From Rhizobium grahamii (GTDB lineage Bacteria > Pseudomonadota > Alphaproteobacteria > Rhizobiales > Rhizobiaceae), in contig NZ_CP043498.1 in the NCBI RefSeq assembly GCF_009498215.1, positions 1,054,001 to 1,118,000 of the forward strand: a stretch of DNA of 64,000 bases, read 5' to 3'. Shown here one piece after another: positions 9,946-18,359 of the stretch. The translations under genes and the position numbers were made by a program. Within the stretch, counting starts at the first letter, position 1; each line of letters opens with the position of its first letter. The notes beneath the pieces are model-generated. The model was given only the letters and a program-made list of their open reading frames with translations, was not told where the DNA came from and searched no databases.

Positions 9946-10854
9946 TTAAAATTGCACGGATCGTTGCTGCCGCGCGATCGCCTGCCGGCGCGCGACGACA
10001 TGCTCCCGCCAGATGGTGAAAATGCTGGACGCGACAACGATCAGCGAGCCGACGATCGTGTTCAGGCTGAGGCTCTCTCCATAGATCGTAACGCCGATCA
10101 CCGAAGCGTAGACGAGCTGCAGGTAGGTAATCGGCTGAATGGCCGCCGCATCGAGCATGTCATAGGCCCGGATCAGGAAATAGTGGCTCGAGATGCTGGT
10201 CATGCAGACCAGAAGCATCCAGATCCAGTCCGATTGCAACATCCACGTCCAGTAGAAGGGCCCGATCAAGGTCATCGCGATGCCGCCCACGACGCCGGTG
10301 TAGAAGAAGCTCGTCATCGCCGAATCCTCTCTGCTCACTAGCCTGGTGGCGATCACGTAGAACGCGAAGAGAAAGCAGGAGAAGATCGCCAGCAGCAGCT
10401 TGGTATCGAAAATGCCGCCGTCGGGCTTCAGGATCAGCAGAACCCCGATCAGTCCCGCGGCGATTGCCGTCCAGCGTCGCCATCCGACGCGCTCGCCGAG
10501 GATCGGCATGGAAAGCAGTGCGATCAGGATCGGTGTCGCCGAGAAGATCGCCTGCGAATGCGCCAGCCCGATGAGAGCGAAGCAACTGACGACGACGACG
10601 ACGACGACCTGCGCAGCGAGCAGGACGCCTCGCGTAACTTGAAGGAAGGGCCGCTTTGTTCTGGCCGTTGCCCTCAAGCCGCCGCGCATTTTCGAAGCCA
10701 GGACGATCGTGAAGAGCGCGAATGCCCAGTAACGCACCATTGTCACGAAGACCGGCGGGTAGGCGCTACCGAGATGCTTCGAGATGCCGTCCTGTATCGA
10801 AAATATGGTGATTGCCAGGAGGGCGAAAATGTAGCCGTGCGTCTTCGATTTCAT
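9946..10854 (-). CDS. EamA/DMT family transporter
   Basis: A 302-residue inner-membrane protein with about ten helices in two EamA repeats, the drug/metabolite transporter layout. Substrates range over amino acids, nucleosides and metabolites, and none can be assigned here. A run of seven consecutive valines lies in the third helix and is encoded by seven identical GTC codons (see the repeat at 10588). It lies 65 bases downstream of the Lrp regulator gene on the same strand, so the pair may be co-transcribed. Lrp-linked EamA genes are often amino-acid exporters, but that is inference. Confidence 0.87.
   Translation of the reverse strand: MKSKTHGYIFALLAITIFSIQDGISKHLGSAYPPVFVTMVRYWAFALFTIVLASKMRGGLRATARTKRPFLQVTRGVLLAAQVVVVVVVSCFALIGLAHSQAIFSATPILIALLSMPILGERVGWRRWTAIAAGLIGVLLILKPDGGIFDTKLLLAIFSCFLFAFYVIATRLVSREDSAMTSFFYTGVVGGIAMTLIGPFYWTWMLQSDWIWMLLVCMTSISSHYFLIRAYDMLDAAAIQPITYLQLVYASVIGVTIYGESLSLNTIVGSLIVVASSIFTIWREHVVARRQAIARQQRSVQF
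10588..10608. repeat. (GAC)7 trinucleotide repeat inside the EamA gene
   Basis: Seven uninterrupted GAC units on the plus strand, read as seven GTC valine codons in the minus-strand transporter gene. Changes in unit number would stay in frame and alter the length of one transmembrane helix. Confidence 0.9.
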
Positions 10855-10919
10855 GTTCGGGTCTTATCTTGGCGAAACGCGCGCTGCCATCTGAAATTCA
10901 AGGTGCTGCGGCAGCGACA

Positions 10920-11381
10920 TCAAAGCCCGACATTCGGCCGGTCGATGATCTCTCGTAGCGCGAAGCTTGAGTTGATCTTCACGACATGCGGAAGCGCCGA
11001 TAGCCAGTCGCGGTGAATGCGCTCGTAATCCTCCAGGTCGCGCGCGGCGACGCGAAGGATGTAGTCGTATTCGCCGGACATCAGATAGCAGACGAGGACG
11101 TTGGGACACCGCTTCACCGCGGCCTCGAACTCCGAAAGTGTCTTTGCAAACTGCCCGGATAGCGAAATGTGCACGATCGCGATCATCTTGTAGTCGAGTG
11201 CCTTGTGCGACACATGCGCATGGTACCCGCGCACCACACCCTGCCGTTCCAGGATATCAAGCCGCCGCGAACAGGCCGATGCCGATAGCCCGACTTTTGC
11301 GGCAAGGTCTGAGTTGGTGATGCGCGCATCGGATTGGAGCGTCTTCAGAATCGCAAGATCGATGCTATCCAAGTCTGACAT
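10920..11381 (-). CDS. Lrp/AsnC family transcriptional regulator
   Basis: A 153-residue regulator with an N-terminal AsnC-type helix-turn-helix (ILKTLQSDARITNSDLAAKV, residues 9-28) and a C-terminal RAM domain that binds amino acids and sets the oligomer. It is divergent from ald, the standard layout for the alanine-responsive activator of alanine dehydrogenase (AldR/AlaR type), so alanine is the likely effector. That function is inferred from context. The downstream EamA transporter gene is 65 bases away and could belong to the same regulon. Confidence 0.9.
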   Translation of the reverse strand: MSDLDSIDLAILKTLQSDARITNSDLAAKVGLSASACSRRLDILERQGVVRGYHAHVSHKALDYKMIAIVHISLSGQFAKTLSEFEAAVKRCPNVLVCYLMSGEYDYILRVAARDLEDYERIHRDWLSALPHVVKINSSFALREIIDRPNVGL

Positions 11382-11535
11382 TCGAAGAACTTTCGATTTT
11401 CAGGCAGTTTTCGCAACATTCATCGAAAATCTCTCGCTTTGCAATTCCTCTTTGCAAGGACCTTGCACGAGGTTGGTGCTTAGATTTCCCGGTAAACACA
11501 ATCCGCCCTGCGGAATAATAACGAGAGGAACGCCT
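11382..11535. promoter_or_regulatory. divergent lrp-ald control region
   Basis: The 154-bp gap contains GATTTTC (11395-11401) inverted as GAAAATC (11425-11431) and a direct repeat of TTTGCAA at 11438 and 11451, 13 bases apart. Such spaced, AT-rich half sites fit an Lrp family octamer. An AGAGG ribosome site for ald lies at 11523-11528. Confidence 0.5.
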
Positions 11536-12654
11536 ATGCGTGTCGGTTGCCCGAAGGAAATCAAGAACCATGAATACCGCGTCGGTCTGACGCCGGCTTC
11601 TGTGCGCGAATATATCGCGCATGGCCATGAGGTATGGGTCGAGACAAAAGCGGGAGCAGGGATCGGAGCAGATGATGCAGCCTATGTCGCAGCGGGTGCT
11701 AAGATCGCCGCCTCGGCAAAGGATATTTTCGCCAAGTGCGACATGATCGTGAAGGTGAAGGAACCGCAGCCCGTCGAATGGGCTCAGTTGCGTGAAGGTC
11801 AGATCCTCTACACCTATCTCCATCTTGCGCCGGATCCGGAGCAAACGAAGGGACTGCTGGCATCCGGTGCGACCGCAGTTGCCTACGAGACGGTTACCGA
11901 TGAGCGCGGCGGGCTGCCGCTGCTTGCGCCGATGTCGGAAGTTGCCGGTCGCCTTGCAATCCAGGCGGGCGCAACGGCGCTGCAGAAGGCAAATGGCGGC
12001 CTCGGCATTCTGCTTGGTGGCGTCCCCGGCGTTCTGCCGGCCAAGGTTGCCGTGATCGGCGGCGGCGTCGTCGGGCTGCATGCTGCAAGAATGGCTGCCG
12101 GTCTTGGCGCCGACGTCTGCATTCTAGACAAGTCGCTGCCGCGGCTACGCCAGCTCGACGACATTTTCGCCGGCCGCGTGCACACACGTTACTCCAGCAT
12201 CCAGGCACTCGAGGACGAGGTGTTCTCGGCCGATCTGGTGATCGGCGCGGTTCTGGTTCCGGGTGCTCAGGCGCCGAAGCTTGTCACGCGCGAGATGCTA
12301 TCGGGAATGAAGAAGGGCTCTGTTATCGTCGACGTTGCGATCGACCAGGGCGGCTGCTTTGAGACGTCGCACGCGACGACGCATTCCGACCCCACCTACG
12401 AGGTCGATGGCGTCGTGCACTACTGCGTCGCCAACATGCCAGGTGCTGTCCCCGTGACATCGGCGCATGCGCTCAACAATGCGACGTTGGTCTATGGCCT
12501 TGCGCTCGCAGACCGTGGCCTGCGCGCGATTGCCGAAGACAAGCACCTTAGAAACGGTCTGAACATCCACAAGGGCCGGGTGACGAACAAACCGGTTGCC
12601 GAAGCGCTCGGCTACGAGCCGTTCGCCCCGGAAAGCGTCTTGAACGTCGCCTGA
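11536..12654 (+). CDS. ald: alanine dehydrogenase
   Basis: A 372-residue NAD-dependent enzyme interconverting L-alanine with pyruvate and ammonia. Landmarks are the N-terminal [20 protein letters not shown], the catalytic lysine in VKVKEPQP, the catalytic histidine in YTYLHLAPD, and the Rossmann loop [15 protein letters not shown] (near residue 174). The ATG at 11536 follows an AGAGGAA ribosome site; the frame is open farther upstream but has no family support. In rhizobia Ald serves alanine catabolism. Control by the divergent Lrp-type gene is inferred. Confidence 0.95.
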   Translation: MRVGCPKEIKNHEYRVGLTPASVREYIAHGHEVWVETKAGAGIGADDAAYVAAGAKIAASAKDIFAKCDMIVKVKEPQPVEWAQLREGQILYTYLHLAPDPEQTKGLLASGATAVAYETVTDERGGLPLLAPMSEVAGRLAIQAGATALQKANGGLGILLGGVPGVLPAKVAVIGGGVVGLHAARMAAGLGADVCILDKSLPRLRQLDDIFAGRVHTRYSSIQALEDEVFSADLVIGAVLVPGAQAPKLVTREMLSGMKKGSVIVDVAIDQGGCFETSHATTHSDPTYEVDGVVHYCVANMPGAVPVTSAHALNNATLVYGLALADRGLRAIAEDKHLRNGLNIHKGRVTNKPVAEALGYEPFAPESVLNVA

Positions 12655-12676
12655 CTCAGTCCTGCATCTATGTGAG

Positions 12677-12702
12677 GCCGGTCGCGAAAGCGGCCGGCTT
12701 CT
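12677..12702. terminator. hairpin between convergent ald and DUF1203 gene
   Basis: A nine-base stem (GCCGGTCGC / GCGGCCGGC, one mismatch) with a GAAA tetraloop, followed by TTCTG. It probably serves ald and may also act for the opposing gene. Confidence 0.5.
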
Positions 12703-12704
12703 GC

Positions 12705-13175
12705 TCATTTATCGATCCGGCATTGGTAGCAGTTATTGCGAGCCGATCTGACGTGGACGTAGGCAATCTCGGGCCTTCCCAGCAACTGCGCCGCATAGCG
12801 CTCGATGTCCGCAACGGGCGTGACCGAACCCGTGCCATAGACGATCCTGTTGTTGGCGCCGTAGCCGCGGACGATGAAGTCGGGGCTGCTGCCCAGGACA
12901 GGCGGCATAACTTCTTCGGCGGCATATCGCGCGCACGGACGCTTGTGCATGAAGACCGGGCCGGTCTCGGCATAGGGTTGAAGCTCGGGAAACGGCCTGT
13001 ATGCGAAGACCAGAAGCTCTTCGGACGCGTCGATGTTCCGCAGGCAGTGGCGGCAGGGATGACCTGGCCCATCGGAGACCATGGTCTCCGGCAGATTGTC
13101 GTAAGCGTCGGTCCCGCCGTTCCAGATGTGCTCGGCATCTCTTGATGGCATGGCGGAGAAGTGAATGGTCGACAT
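12705..13175 (-). CDS. DUF1203 domain protein
   Basis: A 156-residue protein matching the DUF1203 family, which has no known function. Characteristic stretches are GHPCRHCLRNI (a Cys-x-x-Cys pair near residue 41), LLVFAYRPFPE, and the C-terminal NNCYQCRIDK, a second Cys-x-x-Cys. These cysteines could bind a metal, but this is not established. The start has a well-placed AGGAG site. It sits alone between ald and the GNAT gene. Confidence 0.8.
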   Translation of the reverse strand: MSTIHFSAMPSRDAEHIWNGGTDAYDNLPETMVSDGPGHPCRHCLRNIDASEELLVFAYRPFPELQPYAETGPVFMHKRPCARYAAEEVMPPVLGSSPDFIVRGYGANNRIVYGTGSVTPVADIERYAAQLLGRPEIAYVHVRSARNNCYQCRIDK

Positions 13176-13244
13176 GGCGGAACTCCTTTTGAGGCCGCCA
13201 TGGTTCCATTAAAGACTATCGGAAACCACCCGATACTTGCCGCT

Positions 13245-13805
13245 TCAGCTCTTCTTGAAAAGCTCCAGCAGTTCTTTGTCGCTCAGCGGGCGTACGACGG
13301 CACTACCGGTCGAAACCGGCGAAAAGCCGAACATCTGATAGAGCTGGAGGGCACGCGGATGATCGAGATTATTGGTGGTCGTCACCACGCGCTGCGGATT
13401 CTGCGACCATATCGCGTAGAGCGCCTGTAGCAGGAACCATTTCCCGATCCCGAGCCCAAGTGCATGCTCGATCAGCCCGAAATGGCTGAGCTCGATCGTG
13501 TCGTCATCCCGGGTCACGTACTCGTAGAAGCCTGCCGGCGCCCCGTTGACGTAGAGAACGCAGATCGTGTTGCGCTTGTCGTGCAATACCGCCGCAAGTT
13601 CTTCATCGCTCATCCGTAGTCGCTCGACCCACTGCCACCGTGCGCCGACCTGCCGGTAGAGATAGCGGTAGAAGGGAAGCGGCATCGACGGCGCGCGCAT
13701 GATAGCCGTCTGAATGTTGACAGGTACCGGCAAGCTCGCCTTCGGAGCAGCCGTCATTTCCAGATGGGTGACGTGGGCGTTGAGGGATGCAGGAGGCTTG
13801 GCCAT
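13245..13805 (-). CDS. GNAT family N-acetyltransferase
   Basis: A 186-residue acetyltransferase. The acetyl-CoA site is visible as a GLGIGKWFLLQAL stretch in motif A, preceded by beta strands (NTICVLYVNGAPAGFYEYV) and followed by a C-terminal segment with the YQMFGF pattern common in GNATs. It is the last gene of a four-gene minus-strand run cysK-alaX-sseA-GNAT, with only five bases between it and sseA, so co-transcription is very likely. The acceptor substrate is unknown. The operon context suggests a sulfur amino acid or a tRNA-editing related target, but this is speculative. Confidence 0.83.
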   Translation of the reverse strand: MAKPPASLNAHVTHLEMTAAPKASLPVPVNIQTAIMRAPSMPLPFYRYLYRQVGARWQWVERLRMSDEELAAVLHDKRNTICVLYVNGAPAGFYEYVTRDDDTIELSHFGLIEHALGLGIGKWFLLQALYAIWSQNPQRVVTTTNNLDHPRALQLYQMFGFSPVSTGSAVVRPLSDKELLELFKKS

Positions 13806-13810
13806 GTCGG

Positions 13811-14680
13811 TCAGGCCTTGGACGGTGTGGGAGGGCCGGTCACGACGGGCGTGTCTTCACGCGAGCCCCATTCGCTCCACGATCCGTCGTAGAGCTTGTT
13901 GTCGGTGTGCCCAAGTGATTCCAGCGCCAGGGTGATGATTGCAGCCGTTATCCCGGAGCCGCATGACGTGACCACCGGCTTCGAAAGATCGACGCCGGCG
14001 TCTTCGATCGTCTTCTTTAGTTCCGGCAGAGACTTGAAATAGCCCTTGCTGGCAAAGACGCCCGATGGGAGGCTGCGGGCACCCGGCATGTGGCCCGATC
14101 GCATGCCGGCACGCGGCTCCGCCTCTGCCGCTGCAAAACGCCCCGCGCTCCGGGCGTCGGCGATCTGCAGGGATCCGTCGGACACGATTGCACGCATCGC
14201 ATCGATGTGAACGACGCGACCGGCGTCGTAGTGCGGATTAAAGACCTTCGCCGCGTACTGCGGAACGGCGCTTTCGAGCGGTCGGCCTTCGGCCTTCCAG
14301 CCGTCCAGACCGCCATCGAGCACGAAGACGTTCTTCGCGCCCATCACGCGAAACAGCCACCAGACGCGCGGCGACGCGAACATGCCGATCCCGTCATAGA
14401 CCACGATCCGGTCGTTCTCGTCGATACCAAGCTTCCCGACTTCGGCGGCAAACTCCTCGGGCGAGGGGATCGTATGAGGGAGCGGAACGGAATGGTCGGC
14501 AATCTTGTCCTGATCAAAGCGGATCGCGCCGGGAATGTGTCCTGCGGCGTATTCCGCATTGGCATCGCGATTGTGAGCCGGCAGATAGAAGGACGCGTCC
14601 AGCACCCGCAAATCCGGCTTTCCAAGTTCGGCCTGTAGCCAGTCGGCAGAAACGACGAAACGGCTCTTCTCTTCGCTCAT
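13811..14680 (-). CDS. sseA: 3-mercaptopyruvate sulfurtransferase
   Basis: A 289-residue protein with two rhodanese domains, the normal layout. The C-terminal active loop reads CGSGIT, which is diagnostic for mercaptopyruvate sulfurtransferase rather than thiosulfate rhodanese. The N-terminal domain lacks a catalytic cysteine, as expected. The enzyme moves sulfur from 3-mercaptopyruvate, derived from cysteine, to thiols or cyanide. It lies 14 bases after alaX and five bases before the GNAT gene, in an operon headed by cysteine synthase. Confidence 0.93.
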   Translation of the reverse strand: MSEEKSRFVVSADWLQAELGKPDLRVLDASFYLPAHNRDANAEYAAGHIPGAIRFDQDKIADHSVPLPHTIPSPEEFAAEVGKLGIDENDRIVVYDGIGMFASPRVWWLFRVMGAKNVFVLDGGLDGWKAEGRPLESAVPQYAAKVFNPHYDAGRVVHIDAMRAIVSDGSLQIADARSAGRFAAAEAEPRAGMRSGHMPGARSLPSGVFASKGYFKSLPELKKTIEDAGVDLSKPVVTSCGSGITAAIITLALESLGHTDNKLYDGSWSEWGSREDTPVVTGPPTPSKA

Positions 14681-14694
14681 AATCTTTCCTTGTA

Positions 14695-15432
14695 TCAGGC
14701 TTCGTCGCCAGGCACACCGAAACGGATGCGGAAGCGGCGGTTCTCCTTGCCCTTCTTCTCGATCTTGGCGATGTGAATCTGCCCGACTTCCTGCGTTTCC
14801 GAGACATGTGTGCCGCCGCAGGGCTGACTGTCAATTGCCGAGTCCTCGCCGATGCAGACAAGGCTCACGCGCCCAAGACCGATCGGCGGACGGACATTCT
14901 TTGATTTCACGATCCCGGGGTTCGCGGCGAGTTCCTCGTCCGTGATCCATTGCAGGTAGACCGGATGATTCTGGGCGACAAGCTCCATCAGCTTTGCCGT
15001 GACTTCTTCCTTGTCGATCGTGTCGGTCATGTCGAAGTCGACGCGGCTCTCGTCTTCGCCGACGGCTGCACCGGTGATCGGGAACGGGCATACTACCGAG
15101 AGCAGATGGCAGGCGGTGTGCATGCGCATCAGCTTGTAGCGGCGCGGCCAATCGACATGCAGCACCAGCTTCTCGCCGATATCAGGCGAAGCCTGGCCTT
15201 CGGCAGGCACGTGGATGACGATATCCTTGCCGGCCCCGTGTTTCGTTTGGCCGAGCGTTATCTTGCTTCCATCCGCACGTTCCAGAAAGCCGGTATCGCC
15301 CGGCTGGCCTCCGGAGGTTGCGTAGAAGCAGGTCTGGTCCAGCTCGATGCCCCCATCCTCATGGATTGCGGTTACCACCGCTTCGCATGTCGAGAGATAG
15401 AAATCGTCACGATAGAGGGCATTGACTGGCAT
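14695..15432 (-). CDS. alanyl-tRNA editing protein, AlaX type
   Basis: A 245-residue free-standing editing domain related to the C-terminal half of AlaRS. The zinc and catalytic motifs are HTACH (residues near 105) and CGGTH (near 200), the paired HxxxH and CxxxH of AlaX proteins. These hydrolyse Ser or Gly wrongly attached to tRNA-Ala. The length fits the AlaX-M class with an N-terminal glycine-rich module. It lies six bases downstream of cysK in the same operon. Pairing of a serine-editing factor with cysteine biosynthesis from serine is suggestive. Confidence 0.88.
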   Translation of the reverse strand: MPVNALYRDDFYLSTCEAVVTAIHEDGGIELDQTCFYATSGGQPGDTGFLERADGSKITLGQTKHGAGKDIVIHVPAEGQASPDIGEKLVLHVDWPRRYKLMRMHTACHLLSVVCPFPITGAAVGEDESRVDFDMTDTIDKEEVTAKLMELVAQNHPVYLQWITDEELAANPGIVKSKNVRPPIGLGRVSLVCIGEDSAIDSQPCGGTHVSETQEVGQIHIAKIEKKGKENRRFRIRFGVPGDEA

Positions 15433-15438
15433 GTGGTC

Positions 15439-16476
15439 TCACGCTGGTTCGTAGGGGATCTTGATATCGGACGTCGATGTCAGCCAGGCAGGCAACGGAA
15501 GGCCCTTCGACGTCAGGAAGTCAGGGTTGAAGAGCTTGGACTGGTAGCGGTTGCCGTAGTCGCAGAGGATCGTCACGACCGTATGGCCGGGGCCGAGATC
15601 CTTGGCGAGGCGGACCGCGCCGGCAATGTTGATCGCGGTCGAGCCACCGAGGCACAGGCCTTCGTTTTCGACGAGATCGAACACGAAGGGCAAGGCTTCG
15701 GCGTCCGAGATGTTATAGGCGAAATCAGGAACGAAACCTTCGAGGTTTGCCGTAATGCGGCCCTGACCGATGCCTTCGGTGATGGAGGAGCCCGACGATT
15801 TCAGTTCGCCATTCTTGTAGAACTCATAAAGCGCGGCACCGTCGGGATCCGCGATACCGATCTTGATGTCCTTGTTGAAGCCCTTCAGGCCGGCGGCGAC
15901 GCCAGCGAGTGTTCCGCCGGAGCCGACAGAGCAGATAAATCCGTCGACCTTGCCTTCGGTATCGTTCCAGATCTCTTTCGCCGTCGTTTCGATATGAGCC
16001 TGCCGATTGGCGACGTTGTCGAACTGGTTGGCCCAGATCGCGCCGTTCGGCTCGGTCTTGGCAAGCTGCTCGGCCAGGCGGCCCGAAATCTTCACATAGT
16101 TGTTCGGGTTCCTGTAGGGAACCGCCGGAACCTCGACCAGTTCCGCGCCGAGCAGTTTCAGGGCGTCCTTCTTTTCCTGGCTTTGCGTTTCCGGAATCAC
16201 GATCACCGTTCGGTAGCCGAGCGCCTTCGCGACCAGCGTCAGTCCGATCCCCGTGTTGCCGGCCGTGCCTTCGACGATCACGCCGCCCGGCTTCAGCAGC
16301 CCTTTGCGCTCTGCATCGCGAATGATGTAAAGCGCCGCGCGATCCTTGACCGACTGGCCCGGGTTCAGAAACTCCGCCTTGCCGAGGATCGTGCAGCCGG
16401 TTGCGTCTGAGGCCCCCTTCAGTTTGATCAGAGGTGTGTTGCCGATAGCTTGAAGAACTGAGGGGTGGACGGTCAT
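15439..16476 (-). CDS. cysK: cysteine synthase (O-acetylserine sulfhydrylase family)
   Basis: A 345-residue PLP enzyme that makes cysteine from O-acetylserine and sulfide. The PLP lysine is in GQSVKDRAALY (near residue 45), with the substrate loop EGTAGNTGIGL and the phosphate loop GSGGTLAG. The start at 16476 has an AGAGGCAG ribosome site; an upstream start at 16494 is less likely. It is about 40 residues longer than E. coli CysK at the C-terminus, as in several alphaproteobacterial paralogues, so the exact paralogue is uncertain. It heads the operon cysK-alaX-sseA-GNAT. Confidence 0.9.
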   Translation of the reverse strand: MTVHPSVLQAIGNTPLIKLKGASDATGCTILGKAEFLNPGQSVKDRAALYIIRDAERKGLLKPGGVIVEGTAGNTGIGLTLVAKALGYRTVIVIPETQSQEKKDALKLLGAELVEVPAVPYRNPNNYVKISGRLAEQLAKTEPNGAIWANQFDNVANRQAHIETTAKEIWNDTEGKVDGFICSVGSGGTLAGVAAGLKGFNKDIKIGIADPDGAALYEFYKNGELKSSGSSITEGIGQGRITANLEGFVPDFAYNISDAEALPFVFDLVENEGLCLGGSTAINIAGAVRLAKDLGPGHTVVTILCDYGNRYQSKLFNPDFLTSKGLPLPAWLTSTSDIKIPYEPA

Positions 16477-16634
16477 GGAATCTGCCTCTTTCAAACGCTT
16501 AGTTTAAGAACGGTCTTTTCCCTTCACAAGGCTGGGTTGGCAAGAAATGCTATTCCATGCCTCTGCGTGCCGCGACAAAAATACACCTCCGGGTGCAAGT
16601 AAACCCCGAACCGGATGGTACTCTTAACCCACGC

Positions 16635-16660
16635 TGATCCAGCGATTGACTTTCATCGTA
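16635..16660 (+). promoter_or_regulatory. ECF11/RpoE-type promoter of chrR
   Basis: TGATCC (16635-16640), 16 bases, CGTA (16657-16660). The same six and four bases at the same spacing occur upstream of phrB (23407-23432, minus). TGATCC is the known -35 element of the Rhodobacter RpoE (ChrR-partner) sigma factor. Transcription would start about 40 bases before the chrR ATG at 16709. Confidence 0.6.
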
Positions 16661-16708
16661 TGGACGACGACAAAGCAATCACGAAAGCGGACACGACCGA
16701 AAACCGTC

Positions 16709-17344
16709 ATGGTTTCTCAACATATCGACACGGTCGATGCATTGATGGCGCATTATGTAGCCGGCTCCCTCCCGGAGCCGGTGCGCGTACTTGTCGAATG
16801 TCATCTGGAGATGAAGTCCGACAACCGCTCGCTGGTCTGGGATCTGGAATGTCTGGCCGGAGAGGCGCTCGAGAACATCGAGCTTGCCGCCATCGATGGT
16901 CGCGATGGCCGTTTGTCCAAGATCTTTGCCTCGGCTGCGCCCTTGCCGGCGCCGGCTTTCATGTCCTCGGGCGTGTTTCCTGCTTCGCTGCGCCGCTTCG
17001 TCGGCTTCGACGCGGATGGGGTTCCTTGGAAGACCAAGCTTCCCGGCTTCAAGGAGTATTCGATCGATGCCGATGGTTTCGAGTTCAGCCTGATGTGGAT
17101 CAGGCCGGGCCGATCGCTTCCGGCCCACACCCACAAGGGCATGGAGTTGACGCTCGTCCTCGATGGCGCTTTCTCCGATGGCCGGGCGCGTTTCGGCCCA
17201 GGCGATATTTCAGTGGCGGACGAAACCGTCGATCATCGTCCGGTTGCCGAAAAAGACCGTCCCTGCATCGCGCTTTCGGTGCTCGACGCGCCGATCAAGC
17301 TGACGGGATCGTTCCGACAGATGCTGGGCGATCTGATCGGCTGA
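16709..17344 (+). CDS. ChrR-like anti-sigma / cupin protein
   Basis: A 211-residue homologue of ChrR, the zinc-dependent anti-sigma factor that holds RpoE (ECF11) inactive until singlet oxygen is sensed. The C-terminal cupin keeps all four zinc ligands expected from Rhodobacter ChrR (His140, His142, Glu146, His176). In the N-terminal anti-sigma domain, His5 and His32 are present, but the two cysteines of the HxxxCxxC motif are replaced by Lys36 and Asn39. No sigma factor gene adjoins it, although one normally lies immediately upstream. The ATG at 16709 is chosen by family alignment. It may be an altered sensor, a sigma-independent regulator or a decaying paralogue. Confidence 0.82.
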   Translation: MVSQHIDTVDALMAHYVAGSLPEPVRVLVECHLEMKSDNRSLVWDLECLAGEALENIELAAIDGRDGRLSKIFASAAPLPAPAFMSSGVFPASLRRFVGFDADGVPWKTKLPGFKEYSIDADGFEFSLMWIRPGRSLPAHTHKGMELTLVLDGAFSDGRARFGPGDISVADETVDHRPVAEKDRPCIALSVLDAPIKLTGSFRQMLGDLIG

Positions 17345-17391
17345 AAGCAGCCACAATAGCGTGATAGGAGCATGTCCCCGGGAGGTTGCGA

Positions 17392-17417
17392 GGAACTTCC
17401 GGATGAATTTCGACGTT
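17392..17417 (+). promoter_or_regulatory. general-stress (RpoE2/EcfG) promoter of the SDR gene
   Basis: GGAAC (17392-17396), 17 bases, CGTT (17414-17417), a full match to the GGAAC-N16/17-CGTT promoter used by the alphaproteobacterial general stress sigma factor. It would give a leader of about 20 bases containing the GGAGG ribosome site before the ATG at 17444. Confidence 0.6.
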
Positions 17418-17443
17418 GATGCGAAAGCCGGAGGAATTGCGCC

Positions 17444-18277
17444 ATGCACGATTTTATTGCCCACCCTGAACACGGAATTGTCTGGATATCGGGCGCAAGC
17501 TCCGGCATCGGGCGGGCGCTGGCTTTGCAGTTGGCGGCAGAGGGGTACAGGGTTGCAGTGACAGCCCGCGACCATGAAAAGCTTGCTGAACTGCAGGCAC
17601 AGGCGAACGGCCTCGCAGGTAGCATCGTTGTTCTCGACGGCGACGTTACCGATCCTGAGGACATGGAGCATGTGCTTGCTTCCATCGAATACGAGCACGG
17701 CACGCTTGCGCTGGCGATCTTCAATGCAGGCGTCTATCTGCCGGTCCACGCTGAGGAATTGAAGCGTGACGATTTCGAGCAAAGCTTTGCCGTAAATGTC
17801 CAGGGCGTTGTCAATTGCCTGATCCCGGCCGTTCGGCACATGAAGGCGAAGGGGCAGGGACAGATCGCGATCGTTTCGTCGGTCACTGGATATGGAGGCC
17901 TGCCAACCAGTGCCGCCTACGGAGCGACGAAGGCCGCCCTTATCAACATGGCCGAAAGCCTGAAATTCGATCTGGACAAGATGGGAATCCGTATTCAGGT
18001 CGTGACACCGGGTTTCGTGGATACGCCAGCGACCCGCAAGAACGAGTTTCCGATGCCGTCGCTGATATCGGCGGAAGAGGCTGCCGCGGAAATCTCCGCC
18101 GGACTGAAGTCCAAGCGATTTGAAATTACTTTCCCGAAGCGCTTTACCTATACGCTCAAGCTTCTGAAGCTGGTGCCTTACGGCCTGTACTTCCGGCTGA
18201 TCAATCGTTCGACAGGCTGGCGGGACCGCCCGCTTGCCGGTGGTCGCCGGTCGGTGACGCCGCACCCTGCCGAATAG
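17444..18277 (+). CDS. short-chain dehydrogenase/reductase
   Basis: A 277-residue classical SDR. The cofactor loop GASSGIG (residues 18-24), the NAG motif in FNAGVY, the catalytic serine in VSSVTGYGG and YGATK (Tyr and Lys) are all intact. Arg in VTARD after the second strand suggests NADPH preference. The C-terminal extension with a hydrophobic segment may attach it to the membrane. SDR genes accompany cfa, DUF1365 and FAD-oxidoreductase genes in the RpoE-ChrR regulon of Rhodobacter, so a lipid or photooxidative role is likely. It follows chrR by 99 bases but also has its own RpoE2-type promoter. The substrate is unknown. Confidence 0.88.
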   Translation: MHDFIAHPEHGIVWISGASSGIGRALALQLAAEGYRVAVTARDHEKLAELQAQANGLAGSIVVLDGDVTDPEDMEHVLASIEYEHGTLALAIFNAGVYLPVHAEELKRDDFEQSFAVNVQGVVNCLIPAVRHMKAKGQGQIAIVSSVTGYGGLPTSAAYGATKAALINMAESLKFDLDKMGIRIQVVTPGFVDTPATRKNEFPMPSLISAEEAAAEISAGLKSKRFEITFPKRFTYTLKLLKLVPYGLYFRLINRSTGWRDRPLAGGRRSVTPHPAE

Positions 18278-18359
18278 TTGGCGGCTGCTCGCCATTGACG
18301 AGGCAGGTGGCGGAATGGACAGGAGGTCAGCTGCCCGATCTGTCCGCCACCCACTCTCG

